A DNA stretch of 64,000 nt from contig NC_014375.1 of the NCBI RefSeq assembly GCF_000144605.1, positions 62,001-126,000 of the forward strand, given 5' to 3'. The stretch is from Brevundimonas subvibrioides ATCC 15264. GTDB lineage: Bacteria > Pseudomonadota > Alphaproteobacteria > Caulobacterales > Caulobacteraceae. Below are positions 8,366 through 17,047 of the stretch, piece by piece; position 1 is the stretch's first letter, and each line of letters opens with the position of its first letter. The notes under the pieces were generated by a model. That model saw nothing but the letters and a program-made list of their open reading frames with translations, made no database searches and had not been told where the DNA came from. The position numbers and the translations under genes were made by a program.

Positions 8366-9028
8366 TCACACCCCGCTCGTCAGTTCGAAGCCGCCGCCGT
8401 AACCGCCCCCGGCTCCGCCGCCACGAACGCTGCCATAGGTCCCGCCCATCAGGGTCGCGGCGCGCGCAGGCGGCTTGCCGCCCCAGCTGATCGTCTTCTC
8501 CCCGGCATAGGCGACCCGGCTGAAGAACCCGTCCGTGGACAGGATCAGACGCTGGTCGGCGTCGCTGCGCATCCGTTCCGACCGGCGGCCGAGCCCCCGT
8601 GCCGCGCCCTCGATCCCAAGTCTCAGGGTCGAGGTGCCGCCGGGCGTCTCCTCCGTCGTCGCGCTGTCCACCCGACCGCGCAGCCAGACGCCTTCGTGCA
8701 GAAGAGTCGACCCCGACCCGTTGAAGATCAGCCGGCGGATCACGACGCTGACGTTCCGCAGCGCGGGCACGTCGACGCGGGCGGCGACATCCGGGTCGAC
8801 GTCCGAGAGGGTAAGGGTGATGCCCTGTTCCTGACCGCCCAGTGTCCCACCGACCGCCTCGATCAAGCCTTGGTCGCCAAGGCCGACATAGACCTCGCCG
8901 TCCAGCACCTGGTTGCCGTGGCCGCCCCAGAACAATGCCGGGGTCGGCAGCCCGAACCGCACGGCTCCGGACACGATGACGTCGCCGCTGGCCAGGGCGG
9001 CCAGCGCCTCTGCGCTGAACGATTTCAT
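8366..9028 (-). CDS. Distal tail / hub protein, unknown family
   Basis: 220 residues beginning MKSFSAEALAALASGDVIVS, then beta-rich sequence with LFWGGHGNQVLDG and a Gly-rich C-terminus (GGTYGSVRGGGAGGGYGGG). Position between a distal tail protein and the NlpC-like protein is that of lambda gpL-type or DUF2163-type hub proteins. The C-terminal Gly-rich tail is typical of these small hub proteins in alphaproteobacterial siphophages. Function is inferred from gene order. Confidence 0.6.
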   Translation of the reverse strand: MKSFSAEALAALASGDVIVSGAVRFGLPTPALFWGGHGNQVLDGEVYVGLGDQGLIEAVGGTLGGQEQGITLTLSDVDPDVAARVDVPALRNVSVVIRRLIFNGSGSTLLHEGVWLRGRVDSATTEETPGGTSTLRLGIEGAARGLGRRSERMRSDADQRLILSTDGFFSRVAYAGEKTISWGGKPPARAATLMGGTYGSVRGGGAGGGYGGGFELTSGV

Positions 9029-9032
9029 GGGA

Positions 9033-9707
9033 TCATTCCCTCAGGTCTTGGATCGCGAGGACCTGGCCTTCGACGCGGTGCGCGCGGCCCATGGTGCCGA
9101 TCTTCGCTTCAGGCTTCAGCTTCATGATGCAGTTGGGCCGCGCGACGTCGCAGATGGCTGAACCGGGCACCAGGTTGGGGATCGGCGGCTCGATCGTGAC
9201 GCCCAGCGCCCCGGCACCCGTCGCGATCCCCAGATCCGTCACCCGGTGCAGCGATCGGCGCGGCTCCGTTCCGTTCACCCACCTGAACATCGCATAGTCG
9301 CCGACACTCAGGATGAAGCCGTTCGGCTGGCCATACATCGCGATGATCTCGCGTTCGGCATTGGTGGCCCAGGAGGTCGCGGTTCCGTCGTAGGGCGTGC
9401 TGGTCCCGGCCCGCACCAGACCCGCGAATCCGCGCGGCGTCAGAAGCGGATAGGGGCGCGACTGGTCATAACCGAAGAACGGACGCTTGCCCCCGCGCAG
9501 CGATGCGACGAAGGCGCGCCACGCGTCCGACTTCGCGCGACTGATCGAAGATCCGAACGACCAGCTGGCGTGCCACAGCGGAAAGCCCGCCGTGACGCCG
9601 TTGACCCGGCCGCCCGCGCGCTGGGATTGATAGTCGACCTGCTCGATCTCGAAATACTGGGCGGCGGCTCCGTCGACGGGCAGCGCCAGGGGGAACGTCA
9701 GCGCCAT
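9033..9707 (-). CDS. Distal tail protein (gpM-like position)
   Basis: 224 residues. An N-terminal YFEIEQVDYQSQRAGGRVNG and SFGSSISRAKSDAWRAFVAS segment is followed by an SH3-like beta-rich C-terminus with CDVARPNCIM. It follows the tape measure and a small gene, the usual place of the distal tail protein that joins tube and tip. I recognise the style of protein but cannot name a Pfam family with certainty. Confidence 0.6.
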   Translation of the reverse strand: MALTFPLALPVDGAAAQYFEIEQVDYQSQRAGGRVNGVTAGFPLWHASWSFGSSISRAKSDAWRAFVASLRGGKRPFFGYDQSRPYPLLTPRGFAGLVRAGTSTPYDGTATSWATNAEREIIAMYGQPNGFILSVGDYAMFRWVNGTEPRRSLHRVTDLGIATGAGALGVTIEPPIPNLVPGSAICDVARPNCIMKLKPEAKIGTMGRAHRVEGQVLAIQDLRE

Positions 9708-9708
9708 G

Positions 9709-9945
9709 TCAGCCCTCTTCTCGGCGTTTGAAGAATGCCTGGCTCAAGGCAGTAGCGAGATCGATGAACTGGCCTGCCAGCACCGCCAGCGCGCGGGCCT
9801 CGACATCGGCGGCTTCTTCACCGGCGGGCCAATCGATCAGGATGGGCCACCGCAAAACTGTGTCGCCCTTTTGCGCGACGACAGTCACAACGGCCTCACC
9901 CGCCTTGTCCACGACCGTCGAGACGGCGATTCCCCACTCACTCAA
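9709..9945 (-). CDS. Small protein after tape measure, unknown
   Basis: 78 residues (MSEWGIAVSTVVDKAGE to AFFKRREEG), an amphipathic beta segment followed by a helix (VEARALAVLAGQFIDLATAL). It overlaps the 3' end of the tape measure gene by eight bases and ends one base before the next gene, so it is tightly packed in the tail operon. No known family; probably a tail assembly or minor tail component. Confidence 0.55.
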   Translation of the reverse strand: MSEWGIAVSTVVDKAGEAVVTVVAQKGDTVLRWPILIDWPAGEEAADVEARALAVLAGQFIDLATALSQAFFKRREEG

Positions 9946-12679
9946 ACCTGATGACCCGGCGCTTGTATCCGTCGGTCACGATGCCGGGCACCATGCTGTT
10001 CAGCATTGACGGCAAGGCGGCAGCGAAGGCGTCGACCTTGGCTTCGATCCTGTCCGCAGCCGCGCTGTCGGCCCCTGGTGCGTTGATGACCAATGAGATG
10101 TTTGGGGCCGAACGCTCCGAACCTGCGAACGCCGTTCGCATGGCCCGGTTGTGTTCTATGACTTGCGCGCCGCGCGGCAGATTGATCAGTTCTGGACCCC
10201 GCTCCCCGACCCAGGTCGGGCCGCCGGTCCAGAAGTCCGTCCCGTTAGCGTTCTTGCCGAACAGGAACTTCGCGCCCTGAACGATCGCGCTGGCCCAGTC
10301 GCCGCTCCCGCCGGTTCCCCCGCCACCCTTGAACATCTGGCCCCAGTCGATCTCGAACAGCTGGTCCAGCAGCCGGTTGATCAGGCGATCGGAGGCGGTT
10401 TCGAACTGGCGGCCCAGCGCCTCGCCGATTCCGCCTTCGCGGATGTCGCCGATGAAGTCCCGAACCCACGCCCGGCGCACGCCGCGCGCTTCGGCGTCTA
10501 GTTCCCCCTGGATTTCGGACATGGCCTGGTCGACGCCGTCGCCCCGGTTCATCGGATTTGGGCCGAGGCGTGATTGGTCCTCGATCTCTCGGGCGCGGTC
10601 GTTAATGCGTTTTTCCATGAGCAGGCGACGGGCTTCGCCGTCGTCTCCGCTCAGTCGTGCCAGGGTCAGGCGGCGATCCGCCTCCGCCTCGGCATTGACC
10701 TGTTCCATGACTTTGGCGCGGGCCTGGTCCACAGCCAGCAGATCGAACCCTGCCCGGACGGCCGCCTCAAGGCTTTGCGCGCCGGCGGATTGATACCGGG
10801 CGATCCGATCTTGCAGGTCTAGATACCGCTCGCCGCTGGCAACTAGGCGCTCGTTGCCGAGGATGCGCGCGACCTCCAGATCGTTCATCCGGATGATCGT
10901 TGCCAGTTCGCGATCCCGCTGCACCCCGCGCGCGGCGATCAGTTCGGCCTGTTCGCGCTCAGCCTTCGTCGCCGCCTCCGTCGCGCTGACTTCGTCGTCG
11001 ATCAGCTGCCGCGTTCGTTGACGCAGCGCATTCTCGTTCTCCAGACGTCGGACCATGTCGACGTCGTTGCGAGCCTGGGCGATGGCCAAGGCTTGTTGAG
11101 CGGCCACGTCTTCCTCGCGCCGCTGGCGCTGCAAAGCCTCTCGCGCTTCGCGCTCCGCTTCGACGGCGGGGTCGGGCCCTCGGCGCGTCGAGCCTCCCCG
11201 AGCAGCGGCGGCCCGGCGATCCTCGCTCAGTTGAGCAGTCTGATTTCGGCTGGCCAGCCGCGCGGCGTTCTCGCGCGCGGCGTTATCGTAACCGATTTGG
11301 AACGCCAGTTGGTTGCGGCGATCGGTCATGACGCCAAGGTCGCCCGCGCCCTCTCCGCGCTGCACCTTGGCGATGTCGCTATCCATTTTCGCCAGTTTTT
11401 CGGTCTCGGTGACGTAGAGCCACTCTCCGAACTTGTTGATCGCCCCGCCGATGGCGCGGCTGGCAGCATCCCATGCGCTGGTGATCTGCCCCACGTTCGC
11501 GGCGTGGCCGCTGACCGCTCCATCCAGCGCTTCCAGCAGAATCTTCTGCGCGCCGAGCAGATCGCCCGACTTGATCAGGCTGTCGATCTGACGCAGCTGC
11601 GCCTGGTCCAGCAGCCCCATCGTCCGCGTCAGTTCGCGACCGGCCTTGTCAGGCTCCACCATGGCGCGCGCCAGAGACTGGGTCGCAGCTTCTGCATCCA
11701 GCCCCATGACCGATGCATAGTCCTTGCCGATCCGGATCAGCCCGCCGATCACCTCGCCTCCGATGCGACCGGTCGCCAGATAGGCGGTCGCCTGCTGGCG
11801 GGCAGCCTTTTCCGAGACCTCGCCCTGCTCGGCTGCGGTAACCGTCAGCGCCTCCAGTTCTGCGGCGCTCAGGTCTGCGGTGCGGCCGATACCCGTGACG
11901 GCGCGTTCATAGGCGAGGGCTGCGTCCTCTCCCTCAAGCCATGCCGCGCCGAGAAGGGCCACACCGCCCGCCAAGGCAGTGGCGGCGGCACCCGCAGCGA
12001 TCAGCCCCGCCGATGCCTTGAACCCCGATGTCGCGAGGGCGTCGAGGATTTGCGGACCCTGCTGGATCGCGATCATCGCGGGATTCATGCCCATCGCAGC
12101 GGTGACGGCGACGTCGGCCCCTTGCCGAGCGAGGTTCAGTCGGCTGGCCACGGCCTGCCGGCTCATTCCCCGGTTCTGGCGCTCGATCGCCATCGTGGTT
12201 TCGTCGAACCGCGTCCGGGCCAGTTGCTGGGCCTGGGCCAGCTGCTCCGTGGTCAGGAACCCCTGACGCTGCAGTTCGATGTTCTCGCGCAGTTCGTCGT
12301 TCAGCTGGTCCTGCGCGCGGCCGACCGGGTCCAGGACGACCTTCAGCTGGGCCGCCCGGCGTTCCGCCTTCTCCATCGCATCAGCCTGCGCTTCGAACAG
12401 GGCCGCGGAGTCCCGCGCGCTCTTGCCAGACCCATCGCCGACCCCGATCAGGCCGTTAATGGTTGCCTGGTTGCGGCTCTGGGATTCGCTCTCGCGCGCG
12501 GCCTGGGCCAGCTGCCGGTAACGGCGTTCCTGCCGCTCCGTCGCGACAGACGCTTTCTCGGCCGAGGCGGCGGCGGCATCATAGGCCCCCACCATGGCGG
12601 CCTTGGCCTCGCTGACGTCGCGGATCAGTTCGGACTTGCCTTCGGACTTCAGACGGAAGGCGACGTTGCGCGTGCTCAT
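9938..12679 (-). CDS. Tail tape measure protein
   Basis: 913 residues, long, helical and Ala/Arg/Glu rich. A coiled-coil N-terminus (residues ~10-190) leads to a hydrophobic segment near 225-255 (GLIAAGAAATALAGGVALLG), then long coiled coils and a Gly-rich C-terminal domain. This is the layout of lambda H-type tape measures (TMP_2), which set tail length and pass through the tube at DNA injection. It lies right after the G/GT chaperone pair that folds it. The start overlaps the GT stop codon by four bases. One dispersed palindrome (10125-10139) lies near its 3' end. Confidence 0.88.
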   Translation of the reverse strand: MSTRNVAFRLKSEGKSELIRDVSEAKAAMVGAYDAAAASAEKASVATERQERRYRQLAQAARESESQSRNQATINGLIGVGDGSGKSARDSAALFEAQADAMEKAERRAAQLKVVLDPVGRAQDQLNDELRENIELQRQGFLTTEQLAQAQQLARTRFDETTMAIERQNRGMSRQAVASRLNLARQGADVAVTAAMGMNPAMIAIQQGPQILDALATSGFKASAGLIAAGAAATALAGGVALLGAAWLEGEDAALAYERAVTGIGRTADLSAAELEALTVTAAEQGEVSEKAARQQATAYLATGRIGGEVIGGLIRIGKDYASVMGLDAEAATQSLARAMVEPDKAGRELTRTMGLLDQAQLRQIDSLIKSGDLLGAQKILLEALDGAVSGHAANVGQITSAWDAASRAIGGAINKFGEWLYVTETEKLAKMDSDIAKVQRGEGAGDLGVMTDRRNQLAFQIGYDNAARENAARLASRNQTAQLSEDRRAAAARGGSTRRGPDPAVEAEREAREALQRQRREEDVAAQQALAIAQARNDVDMVRRLENENALRQRTRQLIDDEVSATEAATKAEREQAELIAARGVQRDRELATIIRMNDLEVARILGNERLVASGERYLDLQDRIARYQSAGAQSLEAAVRAGFDLLAVDQARAKVMEQVNAEAEADRRLTLARLSGDDGEARRLLMEKRINDRAREIEDQSRLGPNPMNRGDGVDQAMSEIQGELDAEARGVRRAWVRDFIGDIREGGIGEALGRQFETASDRLINRLLDQLFEIDWGQMFKGGGGTGGSGDWASAIVQGAKFLFGKNANGTDFWTGGPTWVGERGPELINLPRGAQVIEHNRAMRTAFAGSERSAPNISLVINAPGADSAAADRIEAKVDAFAAALPSMLNSMVPGIVTDGYKRRVIRFE
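10125..10139. repeat. Dispersed 15-bp palindrome, copy 2
   Basis: Exact match (read GCGAACGCCGTTCGC on plus), within the tape measure gene, where the minus strand codes M-R-T-A-F-A. This is a different frame from the copies that code N-A-V-R. Confidence 0.75.
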
Positions 12680-13358
12680 TCCTCATCCTTTCGAAGGCTG
12701 GCCACGATGGCCCGCTCGACCTCGGGCAGGCTCTCGGCCAGCAACAGGCCGAAGGCCGGGCTGATCGGTCCGGCCAGGTTGGCGGTCTGGATCACGGCCG
12801 AGAAATCCAGCGCGAAAGCCCCGCCCATCCCGACCCTCAGCTGCCCCTGGCAGGATCGCAGGGTGGACCAGACACCGTCGCCTAGGGCGCTGGCGGGCTC
12901 GTGTTCTCGATAGGGGCAGACGGGGCAGTCGGCTTCGTCTTCCGCTCTTTCCGGGCACGCTTCGCAGTAGGCGGGGCCGCCCTGGCCGAAATGCCAGTCG
13001 GCGAGGGCGACGATCCTTTTTTTTCTGCGAGCAGCTCCAGCAGCGGGCCGACATACTGATCGTCCACGGCCTGATAGATGTCCGGCCGCTGGTCCAGCAG
13101 CCGACCGACACCCTCCGGCGTCAGGGCGAGGACCTCCCCTTCGTCGTTTCCGATCCCCTCCCAGGCCACGGCTCCCCAGCGGGCGCAGCCCATGACGAAG
13201 GCCACGGTGCCGTCGGCGGTGTCGTCGTCGCGGACCGCCAGCCGCGCGGCACGACGACCGGCGGCCAGACATTCCGTCCCGGCCGGGCGGAACGCGATGC
13301 GGATGTCCTGCGCCACGTCCAGCCACACGGGCGCGGCGGTCTGGTCCAGAACGAACAT
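12676..13358 (-). CDS. Tail assembly chaperone fusion (GT), by -1 frameshift
   Basis: Two frames overlap here: the 158-residue G-like frame (13358-12882) and a -1 frame that continues to 12676. The only plausible protein in the second frame starts near base 13020 (ALADWHFGQGG... to IVASLRKDEE). A slip at the A8 run (13024-13017, minus strand) joins LLELLAEKK to RIVALADW, giving about 227 residues. This is the lambda G/GT arrangement: the T part binds tail tube subunits while G binds the tape measure. The T part has a possible zinc cluster (CEACPERAEDEADCPVC). The stop codon overlaps the tape measure start. Confidence 0.8.
12882..13358 (-). CDS. Tail assembly chaperone (G-like, unshifted product)
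   Basis: 158 residues, MFVLDQTAAPVWLDVAQDIR onward; the N-terminal ~114 residues are shared with the frameshift product and the C-terminal 44 (GSSPSPTGISARAAP... IENTSPPAP) are specific to the unshifted form. It lies between the tail tube gene, with which it shares one base (TGATG), and the tape measure. Gene order and the slippery site identify it as the G-type chaperone that coats the tape measure during tail assembly. Confidence 0.78.
   Translation of the reverse strand: MFVLDQTAAPVWLDVAQDIRIAFRPAGTECLAAGRRAARLAVRDDDTADGTVAFVMGCARWGAVAWEGIGNDEGEVLALTPEGVGRLLDQRPDIYQAVDDQYVGPLLELLAEKKGSSPSPTGISARAAPPTAKRARKERKTKPTAPSAPIENTSPPAP
13017..13028 (-). other. Programmed -1 ribosomal frameshift site
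   Basis: On the minus strand the zero frame reads GCA GAA AAA AAA GGA; the A AAA AAA heptamer at 13023-13017 fits X XXY YYZ. Slipping back one base enters the frame that stays open to 12676. It lies at about codon 114, late in the G frame, as expected for G/GT pairs. Confidence 0.78.
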
Positions 13359-14647
13359 CAGTAACTCGCGACGTCGTTGACCAGGGTGATCGTCAGCGTC
13401 CGGCCCAGGCCGGGGGCTTCCGACGCCTGCCAGGCATAGTCGGCCTGGATGCCGGTCGGACCGGTCACGGGCGTCTTGGCGCGCGGCAGATAGACGTTGT
13501 GCGCGACGGCTCGCAGCGCGAAAATCGAGGCCGGGATCGTCCAGGCGAACTCCAGTTCGGAGGCCGTACCGTCCTCGGCCAGCACCTGTAACTCGCGGGT
13601 CGAGTAGCGGATGCCGACCTGACCGGTGACCGACAGCATGCCTTCGTCCGCGCCGCTGATCCGGCCATCGCCCCGGATTGCCGGGACGGGGTCCAGGCCG
13701 TTCGACGCGTTGAACTGGCCGCTGACCAGGTCGGCGACCGGCGCGCCCGACCGGCGGACCAGGCCCGCGAAGGACGAGAACTTCATCAGGTCCAGCAGGG
13801 TCGGCGAACCTGCCGACGTCGCGGCCCCCGTCGTCTCGCCCTGGGCCACCAGCCCGATCGTGGCGTTCAGGTTGCCACCGCGCTGCAGCGGCACGCCGAA
13901 GGTGTTGGCCTTCACCCCCCAGTTCAGGCCGTAGGAAGGGACCTCCGGCATGCCGATCTCGATCGAGGCCGACGGCAGGGTCTGGGCGCCCGCGATGAAG
14001 ACGTGATTGTAGCCGCCCGACGTTGCGCCGCCCGCCAGCGTGGCACCCGACACGGTGACGTTGGAGGCGGGCGACGTGCCGGCCGCCAGCGTCATGCTGT
14101 TGCCGGAGGTGCCGATCGTGTCATGGGCGATGTCGATCCGGGCGCCGCGCGGGTCGCCGCGATAGGTCGCCGCCGCGACACCCGCGACGACGCTCAGGTT
14201 CAGGGCGCGAACGGCGTTCGCGACCGTCTCTGCCAGGGTCGCGCCGATCTTGATCTGGTTCGTGGTCGGGGTGGTCGAGACGAAGGTGAAGGCCTGGCCG
14301 CCGATGGTGATCGTCGAACTGGCCGTCGGCTGCGCCGTGAAGGTCAGGCTCCCGGTCGCGGCCAGACCGGCCGTGGTCGTCGGGGCGCCGAACAGCAGCT
14401 TGAGCCAGAAGCCGATGTTGCGCGCGCACATCGGCACCACGACGTCGCCCGCGTTCTCGACCACGTCGCGGCCCGGCTGCTGCGGATCGCGACCAAACCC
14501 CAGGACGTCGCTTTCGATCAGGCCCTGCGACTCGCCGATGTTCGACGACACGAACGGGACCTGCTTGTAACCCGAACCGGGCGAAACGCCGTAGTCGGTC
14601 TCATAGGCCAGCGCCATCAGGGCGTTGGAACCGCGTGCGCGGGACAT
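13358..14647 (-). CDS. Major tail tube protein
   Basis: 429 residues starting MSRARGSNALMALAYETDYG, a start typical of phage tail tube proteins (Phage_tube_2/lambda V-like). The region around residues 100-215 is a Thr/Ala-rich insertion (TITIGGQAFTFVSTTPTTNQ and neighbours), probably an added Ig-like or beta domain exposed on the tube. It is followed by the G/GT chaperones, the canonical order. The protein is longer than the ~250-320 residues common for tube proteins, which the insertion explains. Confidence 0.78.
   Translation of the reverse strand: MSRARGSNALMALAYETDYGVSPGSGYKQVPFVSSNIGESQGLIESDVLGFGRDPQQPGRDVVENAGDVVVPMCARNIGFWLKLLFGAPTTTAGLAATGSLTFTAQPTASSTITIGGQAFTFVSTTPTTNQIKIGATLAETVANAVRALNLSVVAGVAAATYRGDPRGARIDIAHDTIGTSGNSMTLAAGTSPASNVTVSGATLAGGATSGGYNHVFIAGAQTLPSASIEIGMPEVPSYGLNWGVKANTFGVPLQRGGNLNATIGLVAQGETTGAATSAGSPTLLDLMKFSSFAGLVRRSGAPVADLVSGQFNASNGLDPVPAIRGDGRISGADEGMLSVTGQVGIRYSTRELQVLAEDGTASELEFAWTIPASIFALRAVAHNVYLPRAKTPVTGPTGIQADYAWQASEAPGLGRTLTITLVNDVASY
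14207..14221. repeat. Dispersed 15-bp palindrome, copy 3
   Basis: Exact GCGAACGGCGTTCGC inside the tail tube gene; the minus strand codes A-N-A-V-R here. Confidence 0.75.
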
Positions 14648-14673
14648 GGCAGTCTCCTGTCAAAAAGGGTGGG

Positions 14674-15105
14674 TCAGACCAGCGGATTGCGGGTCGAATA
14701 GACGGCGTTCAGGTCGAAGGTGGCCCAGCGGACCGGCTGGGCGTTCGTCGCCCGGGCATCGCCGAGATCTGGCGACGTGGGTTCCAGCCACTCAGCCAGG
14801 CCGCCCAGGGTGCGATCGGCTTCGACCGCATTGCCGATCCCAATCAGGATCGCGTCCAAGGCGGCGCTGCGGGCGTCAGGGTCGGCGGGAGCGACCACCT
14901 CGACGCCGATCGCGTGGGTGTAGGTGTACGTCAGAGGCGAGAACGTCTGTTCGGGTTCTCCTGGATCGCCATCGCGCACCACGATCAGCCCCCCCGTCGG
15001 GGCGCGATCCGGGGCGTCCACGTTCCGCTTGACCTCCGCCGTGGGCACCGCCGTTTGGAGAAGGGCCACGACGGCCTCGATCACCTGTTCGCGCAGACTG
15101 GCCAT
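14674..15105 (-). CDS. Tail terminator-like protein
   Basis: 143 residues, MASLREQVIEAVVALLQTAV to YSTRNPLV. An N-terminal helix followed by a beta sheet region (GGLIVVRDGDPGEPEQ, THAIGVEVVAP) and a helix with DAILIGIGNAVEADRTLGGL match the alpha/beta fold style of lambda gpU-type tail terminators. It sits between head-tail joining genes and the tube gene, as terminators do. The identification rests on order and style, not a firm motif. Confidence 0.6.
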   Translation of the reverse strand: MASLREQVIEAVVALLQTAVPTAEVKRNVDAPDRAPTGGLIVVRDGDPGEPEQTFSPLTYTYTHAIGVEVVAPADPDARSAALDAILIGIGNAVEADRTLGGLAEWLEPTSPDLGDARATNAQPVRWATFDLNAVYSTRNPLV

Positions 15106-15106
15106 C

Positions 15107-15796
15107 CTATCTCCAGTGCTTGCTCAGAAGGGTGCCATAGGCGGCCTCGGACTCACGCTGCAGCGCTTCAAGGTCCAGCCGCTTCCCGACGCGGACGCTC
15201 GGCACCAGGGTGAACATGATGACGAACGACTGGGTGACTTCGCGAAAGGACCGGTTGCCCCGCGTCCTCTGGTTGGCGGTCGCGTTCTTCCAGCGCCCGC
15301 TGGCCTTGCGGATCGACAGCCCGCGAAGCCCCGCGTAGGCGACGCCGGATCGCACGATCGACGGCGTGTTGCCCAGCCGGTGATGGCCCGGCTGGATCAC
15401 AACCAGGTCGCGCCCGAAACGGGCTTCCACCTCCTGCGGGGTCAGCGCATTGCCCTGGCGCTTCCGGGGCACGTCCTCGGTCGGTATCCACAGATAGCGA
15501 GCACCGTTGACCGGCCGGATCGTCGCCCCGCGCGCATAGGCGTCGATGATCTTGGGGGCCTTGGTCGAGACCAGGGCGGCTGCTTCCACGCTGGTCTGCC
15601 CCTGCGGATAGACCCGGACTTTGATCGTGCGGGCAAGCCTCTCGCCCAGCCGCGCCGCCCTGATCTGGTCCGACCATGCGGCCTTCAGGTCCTGACCGGC
15701 CTCGCCGATGGCGGACGTGACGAACCCTGCAATCTCGTCCTCCGTGCCTCGCGCCAGGTCTTCGATGCTCTCGCGGCCTAGGACGCTGTGGCGCAT
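15107..15796 (-). CDS. DUF6441-like tail completion protein
   Basis: 229 residues, Arg/Ala-rich and helical at the N-terminus, then a region with YLWIPTEDVPRKRQG, PQEVEARFG and LVVIQPGH. This resembles DUF6441-type proteins, which occupy the HK97 gp10 / lambda Z position in alphaproteobacterial siphophages and complete the head-tail interface. The start shares one base with the stop of the upstream connector gene. Confidence 0.6.
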   Translation of the reverse strand: MRHSVLGRESIEDLARGTEDEIAGFVTSAIGEAGQDLKAAWSDQIRAARLGERLARTIKVRVYPQGQTSVEAAALVSTKAPKIIDAYARGATIRPVNGARYLWIPTEDVPRKRQGNALTPQEVEARFGRDLVVIQPGHHRLGNTPSIVRSGVAYAGLRGLSIRKASGRWKNATANQRTRGNRSFREVTQSFVIMFTLVPSVRVGKRLDLEALQRESEAAYGTLLSKHWR

Positions 15797-16107
15797 CAGG
15801 TCACCTCGACCACGGGGCAGACCCAGACGCCGTTCCGATCCAGCATGGGATCGGAGGTGACGCGGAAGGTGCGATCAATGGCCACGATCCAGCAGGTATC
15901 GTCGACCTGAACATCGGGGCGGTCGGCCTTGCGGACCCGGATAGCCATCGTGGGAACGATCAGCTGCAGTTCGCCGAGCGAGGCCATGTCGTCCGCCTCG
16001 ACCAGCCGGACTTGCACCGGGTCAGTCGCACTGTTCCAGTGGCCCGGCTCCCCGAGGCGCGCGAACACGGCCGCCTGCTGCCGCGCACGCGCCTCGGGAA
16101 ACGACAT
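15796..16107 (-). CDS. Head-tail joining protein (FII-like position)
   Basis: 103 residues beginning MSFPEARARQQAAVFARLGE, then beta-rich sequence (ELQLIVPTMAIRVRKADRPD, DTCWIVAIDRTFRV, GVWVCPVVEV). Small helix-plus-beta-barrel proteins in this position are head-tail stoppers or joining proteins (lambda FII class). It lies between the capsid accessory genes and the tail completion gene, which supports that role. Confidence 0.6.
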   Translation of the reverse strand: MSFPEARARQQAAVFARLGEPGHWNSATDPVQVRLVEADDMASLGELQLIVPTMAIRVRKADRPDVQVDDTCWIVAIDRTFRVTSDPMLDRNGVWVCPVVEVT

Positions 16108-16110
16108 GGT

Positions 16111-16548
16111 CTAGATGCCGTCCAGATGAGGGACGTCGACCTTGTCGGTCTTCGCCGCCTTGATCTCGGCCTCGGACGCGTACCGCGCGCGGCCGGCGGC
16201 GCGCAGGGCCTCGGCTTCGTGCGGCGACGTGGTCAGCAGCTGGCCGATGCCGAGGGTTTCGTGGCCCGGCTGGACCCAGACGATCGACGTCTTCTTGTGG
16301 GTCGAGGACGCCTTGGCGGCCTCGTCCTTGTTCACGGGCGGATTCGGATTTGCGTCGGGCGCATTGCCGACCGCACCGGGGGCGGGATCGGGCTGCGGCG
16401 CGGCGGGGTCGACCTGATCTGCCGTCAGCGGCGCAGGTCCGGGGTCGGACTTCTTGATCGGGTCGGGCTTGCCGCCGGCGGCGTCGGTCTGGGCGGCATA
16501 TGCGGCCAGGGCAGCGGCCGAGGCCGCCATCAGCAGTCGGGTCTTCAT
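16111..16548 (-). CDS. Proline-rich head-completion region protein with signal-like N-terminus
   Basis: 145 residues. The start MKTRLLMAASAAALAAYAAQ looks like a signal peptide or a short hydrophobic helix. Residues ~25-85 are Pro/Asp/Ala rich and disordered, and the C-terminus (LRAAGRARYASEAEIKAAKT) is a short helix. It sits between the decoration protein and the head-tail joining protein, where lambda carries FI. Similarity to FI is positional only. Confidence 0.5.
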   Translation of the reverse strand: MKTRLLMAASAAALAAYAAQTDAAGGKPDPIKKSDPGPAPLTADQVDPAAPQPDPAPGAVGNAPDANPNPPVNKDEAAKASSTHKKTSIVWVQPGHETLGIGQLLTTSPHEAEALRAAGRARYASEAEIKAAKTDKVDVPHLDGI

Positions 16549-16609
16549 CGGAAGTCTCCGGTGTCGGGGGTGAAGGAAAAGGCGCAGCTGCCGGAGGGCA
16601 GCGCACCCC

Positions 16610-16954
16610 TTAGGCGGGTTGCTTGATGCGGAAACGGACGGTCGTCGCGGCGGTCAGCTTGGCGGCGACGGCCACGCCCACCTTGGTGTTCGAGGTCGTG
16701 GTCTTGGTGATCCGCTTGTTCGTCGCGTCCCAATAGACGGGGTCGCCGACGGCGAAGGCCTGACCCGAACCCGCGCCTTCGGCGACATGGTCGAACACGC
16801 CATTGGCATGGCCCGACACCGTGTCGCCCGCGACGTTGGAAGTGACCGGGATCAGAAACAGGTCGGTGCCGAGCAGTACGCCGGTGCCCGAAACGGTGCC
16901 CCCGGCCGGGGCGGTGAAGTCGATCACCTCTCCCGAAGAAATCTTGGTCTTCAT
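16610..16954 (-). CDS. DUF2190 capsid decoration protein
   Basis: 114 residues: MKTKISSGEVIDFTAPAGGT, then GTDLFLIPVTSNVAGDTVSG and FAVGDPVYWDATNKRIT, closing with KVGVAVAA. These are the conserved features of DUF2190 (capsid cement/decoration) proteins, beta-tulip proteins that stabilise expanded heads. It lies immediately downstream of the capsid gene, separated by a hairpin, which fits high, separately tuned expression. Confidence 0.82.
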   Translation of the reverse strand: MKTKISSGEVIDFTAPAGGTVSGTGVLLGTDLFLIPVTSNVAGDTVSGHANGVFDHVAEGAGSGQAFAVGDPVYWDATNKRITKTTTSNTKVGVAVAAKLTAATTVRFRIKQPA

Positions 16955-16994
16955 GATGCTGGTTCCTCAGCTGAAAGTTTGAAGGCGGATGCGC

Positions 16995-17023
16995 GAAGGG
17001 CCGCCCTTTCGGTGCGGCCCTTC
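16995..17023 (-). terminator. Hairpin between capsid and decoration genes
   Basis: Perfect 10-bp stem (GAAGGGCCGC / GCGGCCCTTC) with a 9-base loop in the 93-base gap after the capsid gene. No T tract follows on the minus strand, so it is more likely an mRNA-stabilising or partial-attenuation hairpin than a full terminator. Confidence 0.5.
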
Positions 17024-17047
17024 AAGGTTGCCGGCTGGTCAGGAGGA

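Noticed and set aside
12676..13326. A single 216-residue protein from ATG 13326
   Set aside because: Its first ~105 residues are Arg/Gly-rich shadow of the G frame; only the part after the A8 run is protein-like, which fits frameshifting instead.
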